From Linanthus parryae (lineage: Eukaryota > Streptophyta > Magnoliopsida > Ericales > Polemoniaceae), in contig JALGPY010000005.1 in NCBI GenBank assembly GCA_023055425.1, positions 7,899,501 through 7,963,500 of the forward strand: a stretch of DNA of 64,000 bases, written 5' to 3'. Shown one piece after another: positions 60,049 to 64,000 of this stretch (its first letter is position 1; every line of letters begins with the position of its first letter). A program made the translations under genes and the position numbers. The notes under the pieces are model-generated. The model was not told the origin of the DNA. It made no database searches and worked only from the letters and a program-made list of their open reading frames with translations.

Positions 60049-60093
60049 AAGGTAGTTAATTTGAAACTCTTAAACAGCAAACAAGACCAAATG

Positions 60094-60109
60094 GTGCCGG
60101 CGCCGGCAC
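60094..60109. repeat. 16 bp perfect GC palindrome
   Basis: GTGCCGGCGCCGGCAC equals its reverse complement; isolated in AT-rich DNA. Confidence 0.8.
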
Positions 60110-60383
60110 TAGACAGCTGAGATGGTAGCGAGGATTTAGATAGTTTACTCTACTAGTGTAAAACGTTTTAGGTGGAGCTCTTTGTAGTAGCATCTTTGAA
60201 AATGTTAAAAAAATCATCATATATAAATAAGAAAACTATTTTAGTAAATTTAGAATAAACTTATAAAATGAAATTAAAATGACCAAGTACCACGAACCCA
60301 GAAGTATAATTTACAAGTAAACATCAAAAGCTTTGCATTTATGAGCCTAAGTATGGCCTACGATGAAAAGTCTCTCTCTTTAG

Positions 60384-60394
60384 TCATCATCATC

Positions 60395-60488
<94 letters not shown>
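60384..60488. repeat. (CAT)n(AAT)n microsatellite
   Basis: About 105 bp, mainly AAT. Confidence 0.95.
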
Positions 60489-60489
<1 letters not shown>

Positions 60490-61210
60490 TAAATTTGGCC
60501 AATCCTATGGAACTTGTCCCACGTGGCCCCTCAGTCAAATACATCCACTTGCTCCTTGTCACGCGACCAAAAAATATAACTTTCCAAAGAAAATTTGGTA
60601 AGTCTTTTTGTGATGTGGCATCATTCATCACTTGGGTTGATTCAATGCTCCATTCCTGTTATTCTTACTTGTTCGATCACATTAAATTCACTTACTTAGC
60701 AGGTAGCAAATGTTTAAACTCACTATAACATAAAGGAAAAGTGCAGAGCGCAAAAAAATCTCTCTACACCAGTCGAAACTCGAAAGGATTAGAGCATTTG
60801 ACTGGTCCTTCTATTTCAAAGGAAGTTGAGGGAAGAAGAAAGAACTTAAGAGTTCTAAATAGAGAGCTCGTGCAACCATTTGACTGTTCTTTCTATTTCT
60901 TCTTTTATATTAGCACGTTTCAAGATCACATGAAGTGAGTGTAATTTGGAGGACTTTTGAATGGTCAAAAATATGGTCAAGAAATCCCTTGGGGACCTGA
61001 ATCTGGACGACTATTGCAAACAAAAGAATCATCCAAATTTTCTTTAGTTTGTGCCCTACCCACTATTTTTTTTTTTTTGAGAGGAAAACACTATTTCATC
61101 TCCTTGACGCATTTACAAGACTAGGCATATCTAAGTTACGAATTCAATAATCTTACACAATAATTGTACCATATTACTTTAAATATGGTTTCCATTTAGC
61201 AGTTAGGGTG
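60489..61210. other. stretch without a gene
   Basis: Only short chance frames. T-run plus GAGAGG at 61066-61084 is the reverse complement of the LINE-1b 3' terminus CCTCTCAAAA. Confidence 0.4.
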
Positions 61211-61214
61211 ACAG

Positions 61215-61295
61215 CTCAAGTATAGAGTGTTGAAACTTGAAAGTCTCTGCATGAGGTCCGGGGTTCAAACCGGGTTGACGACAAAACAAGTTCTA
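61215..61295 (+). repeat. tRNA-derived SINE-like fragment (best preserved)
   Basis: AGCTCAAGTATAGAGTG (A-box-like), AAAGTCTCTGCATGAG, then GGGGTTCAAACCGGGTTGACG with a canonical GGTTCAAACC B box. This copy is on the + strand. Confidence 0.6.
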
Positions 61296-61299
61296 AGAA

Positions 61300-62230
61300 A
61301 AAGACTTCCATTTACAGATTCCGGAGTATGTGTATTTGCAACTTCTGCCGAATGCAGATGCTTAGGCTTTGTTTGATTAGCAGTAAAATATATTACAGGG
61401 TCAAACATTTAAAGCGTATTTTTCTTACAATCATTTTTCCGTGATTGGTAAAAACTTCGAAAAATATATTTCGGTGAATTTTTCAGGTTTGTCCACCGAT
61501 GAATGTTTCCGTGATTGGTAAAACCTTCCTTTAGTTTGTGCGTTTGAAATCAACTCCAGTAAATGTTTCAGGTTTTTCCCTCATATGGGAGTTGACCGTA
61601 ACAACTGGTTTGGAAGTCGTTGTCGCCGTGGTAGACGGATTAGACGGGCGAGAGTCAGTCCCACTTTATGCAATTGCTGATTAAACAGTTTGGCTCGACA
61701 AACAGAAAGAAACAATAGGAGTACATAATATAAAAACTGCATAGTAATCAGAATACAGAAAACATAGTTATGTTAAATATTCTGAATTACACTGATTCTG
61801 TTAATCACCTTACTAATATTACTTCACGATAGTTGAAAAACATATTAAGAGTGTTAACTAGAAACTGCAAACAAATAATAAAAGAATAAGAACTGAAATA
61901 GAAAAACTACAGAAGAATGAAAACTCATTGATCGATAATTTGCTGAATGAAGAGATGAAGTTGAAGACAGACTCGTTTTGCATAAACAATCTCTGTGAAG
62001 TAATATTTGTCTCCACAGTAATGGTGCTTCGTCTTATTTATGTACAGACACGAGCAAACTACTCCACAGCCTGAAAGTCTTCATGTACTGCAGAAGAAAG
62101 CACAATCTGCAGTACTGGCGAGCCGAACAAATGTTTGAGAGAAGTTGACATATGAGAGATTGATAACAAAAATTCGGATGGTCAAAACCTGAGAGAGCAT
62201 GGCTGTTTTTTTAGGCAGGGAAGAAGTTAC
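61300..62230. other. stretch without a gene
   Basis: GTGATTGGTAAAA(A/C)CTTC occurs twice (about 61441 and 61511) and TTTCAGGTTT twice. Nothing else recognised. Confidence 0.4.
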
Positions 62231-62237
62231 TACCGTG

Positions 62238-62466
62238 GGGTCGTTGGGTTGGGTTATAACTATCTCGGTTGGACTAGCAGACTAATAAAATCTAGGCTGG
62301 ACTTATAGTTACAACCGTTGGGTCGTTGGGTCGAGTTATAACTGTCCCGGTTTGAACTTGTAGACTAGTAAAATTAAGGCTGGACTTATAGTTACAACCG
62401 TTGGGTTGGGTTATTACTATCCCGATTTGGACTTGTAGATTAGTGAAATTAAGGCTGGACTTATTA
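62238..62466. repeat. tandem repeat, about 83 bp unit, three copies
   Basis: GGCTGGACTTATAGTTACAA recurs at 62295 and 62378, and GGCTGGACTTAT at 62453 (steps of 83 and 75 bp; the third copy lacks one TCGTTGGG). Confidence 0.85.
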
Positions 62467-62941
62467 GTCTTTGACCCCAAAAGATAAAGTCCAACCAACC
62501 TCGGCCTGGAACCGAGCCGTCCAGCCGTCGGCGGCACGCGTGGGTGTTGTGGTTCGGACCATAGCTAGGTCCTCTATCTTTAAATTGCTTCGTCCAAATG
62601 GCGTGCCCTAAATGGCCAAACATTGAGTAGATAAACCAATCTATTTCTCTCATTTTACACTATGTGGGTTCATTAAATTTGAAAATACGAAGTGGCCAAC
62701 TTCAACACTTAATTTCTTATTTACCCTTTAATGGTTTTGACGTTTCAGATATTGAGTCAATTTCCTTGTTACATAGTTTAAGGATATGTTAATGTTTGTC
62801 CAAACTTGTTATTGAGCTTGGTGGAAATCGGGTTACAAAACGACATCGCGAACCATAATTTTACTACAAGAATTTCATGCGTGTAAGTAAATAAAATCAA
62901 TAATGAGAAAAAGGCGATGGGGCTTAAAACTCGTGAAGAAA

Positions 62942-63068
62942 GACAAATAAACTTAATCGACGCACACTTAGAAAATGAAATGAAAATGACAAATAAACTT
63001 AATCGACGCACACTAAGAAAATGAAATGAAAATGACAAATAAACTTAATCGACACACACTTAGAAAAC
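62942..63068. repeat. tandem repeat, 46 bp unit, about 2.8 copies
   Basis: GACAAATAAACTTAATCGAC starts at 62942, 62988 and 63034. Confidence 0.92.
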
Positions 63069-63084
63069 TTGTTATTGAACTTGA

Positions 63085-63172
63085 AAAATTATTTTTGTCG
63101 TCTACCTGGTTTGAATCCAAGACCTCAGTAGAGGCTTCCCACGTTTTATCACTTGAGCTACCACTCTAGCTA
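63085..63172 (-). repeat. tRNA-derived SINE-like fragment
   Basis: On the - strand: AGTGGTAGCTCAAGTGATAA, GGAAGCCTCTACTGAGG, then TTGGATTCAAACCAGG. Confidence 0.5.
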
Positions 63173-63582
63173 CAATTTGGGTTCTAATTTTATGACTATG
63201 TTATGCAAATAATTAAAATCAAAACTGTCATTTTTGGGTTCTAATTTCACGACTATGCTATCAAATATTTTAAATCAGTTAGTTATCGACGACATTGATG
63301 GAATAATTAACTTTTCTTTTCACAGTCGGGTTTTGGTGAGACATTGAGGTCCATTGTACCAAAAACCATTGTTCATGCCACTTGTTTTCTTGATAAAAAG
63401 AAATATTATAAATAGTGGTTGAAGCATGGGCCATCTATTTTTGCCTCAAATCTCTAACAGACAATCACACACTTATGGAGGAGGTCAAGAAAATGTGAAG
63501 AACACTACAAGCGTTTCTACGAAATGGAAAGTTGAATAGCCGGGTTTACACTAACATCTTGTCATTCGCAAATGCGGTGACA
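63173..63582. other. stretch without a gene
   Basis: AT-rich; TTGGGTTCTAATTT is repeated at 63177 and 63235. No gene. Confidence 0.4.
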
Positions 63583-63894
63583 TCTATATTATAAATTAGG
63601 ACGGTTGATTTTAAAATGTCTTTTAGACCGTTAAATTGAATTAACCCCAGCCCTTAGATCCTACCTACCACTCACTTAACTAACCACTACATAACTACCC
63701 ACTTAACTATCCACTCCTTTTATCATAATTATAAAAAATGGGTTTACTTTGTTCTTTATTATTTAATATAATTATTTATGTTGTCTTCGTTTTTTACCCA
63801 TGTTTTTAGATGGAAATACTCATTTTATTTATGACATTACAATAGGTGAAACGTGTTTTTGGGGTAGTGCCCTCGGGCACGGGCAATCTCCTAG
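63583..63894 (+). mobile_element. non-autonomous Helitron, 312 bp
   Basis: Starts TCTATATTATAAATTAG after an A and ends with the GTGCCCTCGGGCAC hairpin, a short spacer and CTAG before a T. No target duplication, as expected for Helitrons. The start matches that of the 650 bp element at 30131. Confidence 0.82.
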
Positions 63895-64000
63895 TAAATG
63901 ATAAACTGAATTAGCCATGTGTATATTTTCTGTCTACTATTGCTAAAGTTACTAACGCAAAGTACACAATATTCAAGCATAACTTCCCATCAACATTGTT

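Larger units (their letters stand above)
54311..60060 (+). mobile_element. full-length plant L1 LINE (LINE-1b) with 16 bp target-site duplication
   Basis: AATTAAGGTAGTTAAT occurs at 54311-54326 and 60045-60060, a perfect duplication; the body is 54327 to about 60044. It ends ...ATTGGATTCCTCTC followed by a 39 nt poly(A) at 60008-60046. The leader before ORF1 is 76 nt. The stop of ORF1 and start of ORF2 overlap as ATGA (55835-55838). Perfect duplication and a long A-tail indicate a younger insertion than its coding lesions alone would suggest. It is a different family from the element at 3991. Confidence 0.95.

Noticed and set aside
62778..63038. - strand 86-codon frame near the right end
   Set aside because: Spans the 46 bp tandem repeat and reads as its repeated translation.

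Overview
This is nuclear DNA of a flowering plant, most likely a core eudicot. Genes have short GT-AG introns, TATA boxes lie close to start codons, and plant-type L1 LINEs, Ty1/copia and Ty3-like fragments, hAT-like MITEs, Helitrons and long (TAA)n runs are present. The UDP-glycosyltransferase and the dioxygenases look asterid-like (perhaps Ericales), but that is only an impression; I could run no search.

Left third (1-26140): a tandem array of four 2-oxoglutarate/Fe(II) dioxygenase genes on the + strand (hyoscyamine 6-dioxygenase-like, DOXC type). The first lacks exon 1 because it starts before the window. All visible exons keep the same lengths (201, 251, 316, 258 nt), giving a 341-residue enzyme. 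Each gene is followed by a degenerate paralogue of the same four-exon plan, so the repeat unit is gene + pseudogene + spacer + trinucleotide microsatellite. Unit 1 also carries a full-length L1 LINE (- strand) and unit 2 a small hAT-like element; both have target-site duplications and intact empty sites in sister units.

Middle (26140-32200): retroelement debris. It includes a Ty3-like leader fragment, a 1.8 kb non-autonomous LTR element with two ~516 bp LTRs around one open reading frame, and a Helitron.

Gene-rich part (32199-43240): an intact single-exon UDP-glycosyltransferase (UGT91/94-like), an intact intronless-CDS cis-prenyltransferase with a possible distant 5' noncoding exon, and two tandem small ERF transcription-factor genes (ERF096/098-like).

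Right part (43241-64000): an unrecognised exon-like segment, a rearranged Ty1/copia gag-protease fragment, long AT-rich intergenic DNA, a tRNA-Cys(GCA) gene on the - strand, a second full-length L1 LINE of another family (+ strand, 16 bp target duplication, two frameshifts), tandem repeats and a second small Helitron.

How the genes fit together: the dioxygenase array and the glycosyltransferase 8 kb away could act in one specialised-metabolite pathway (oxidation then glycosylation), but this rests on proximity alone. The cis-prenyltransferase is probably a housekeeping dolichol gene and the ERFs are stress/ethylene-type regulators.
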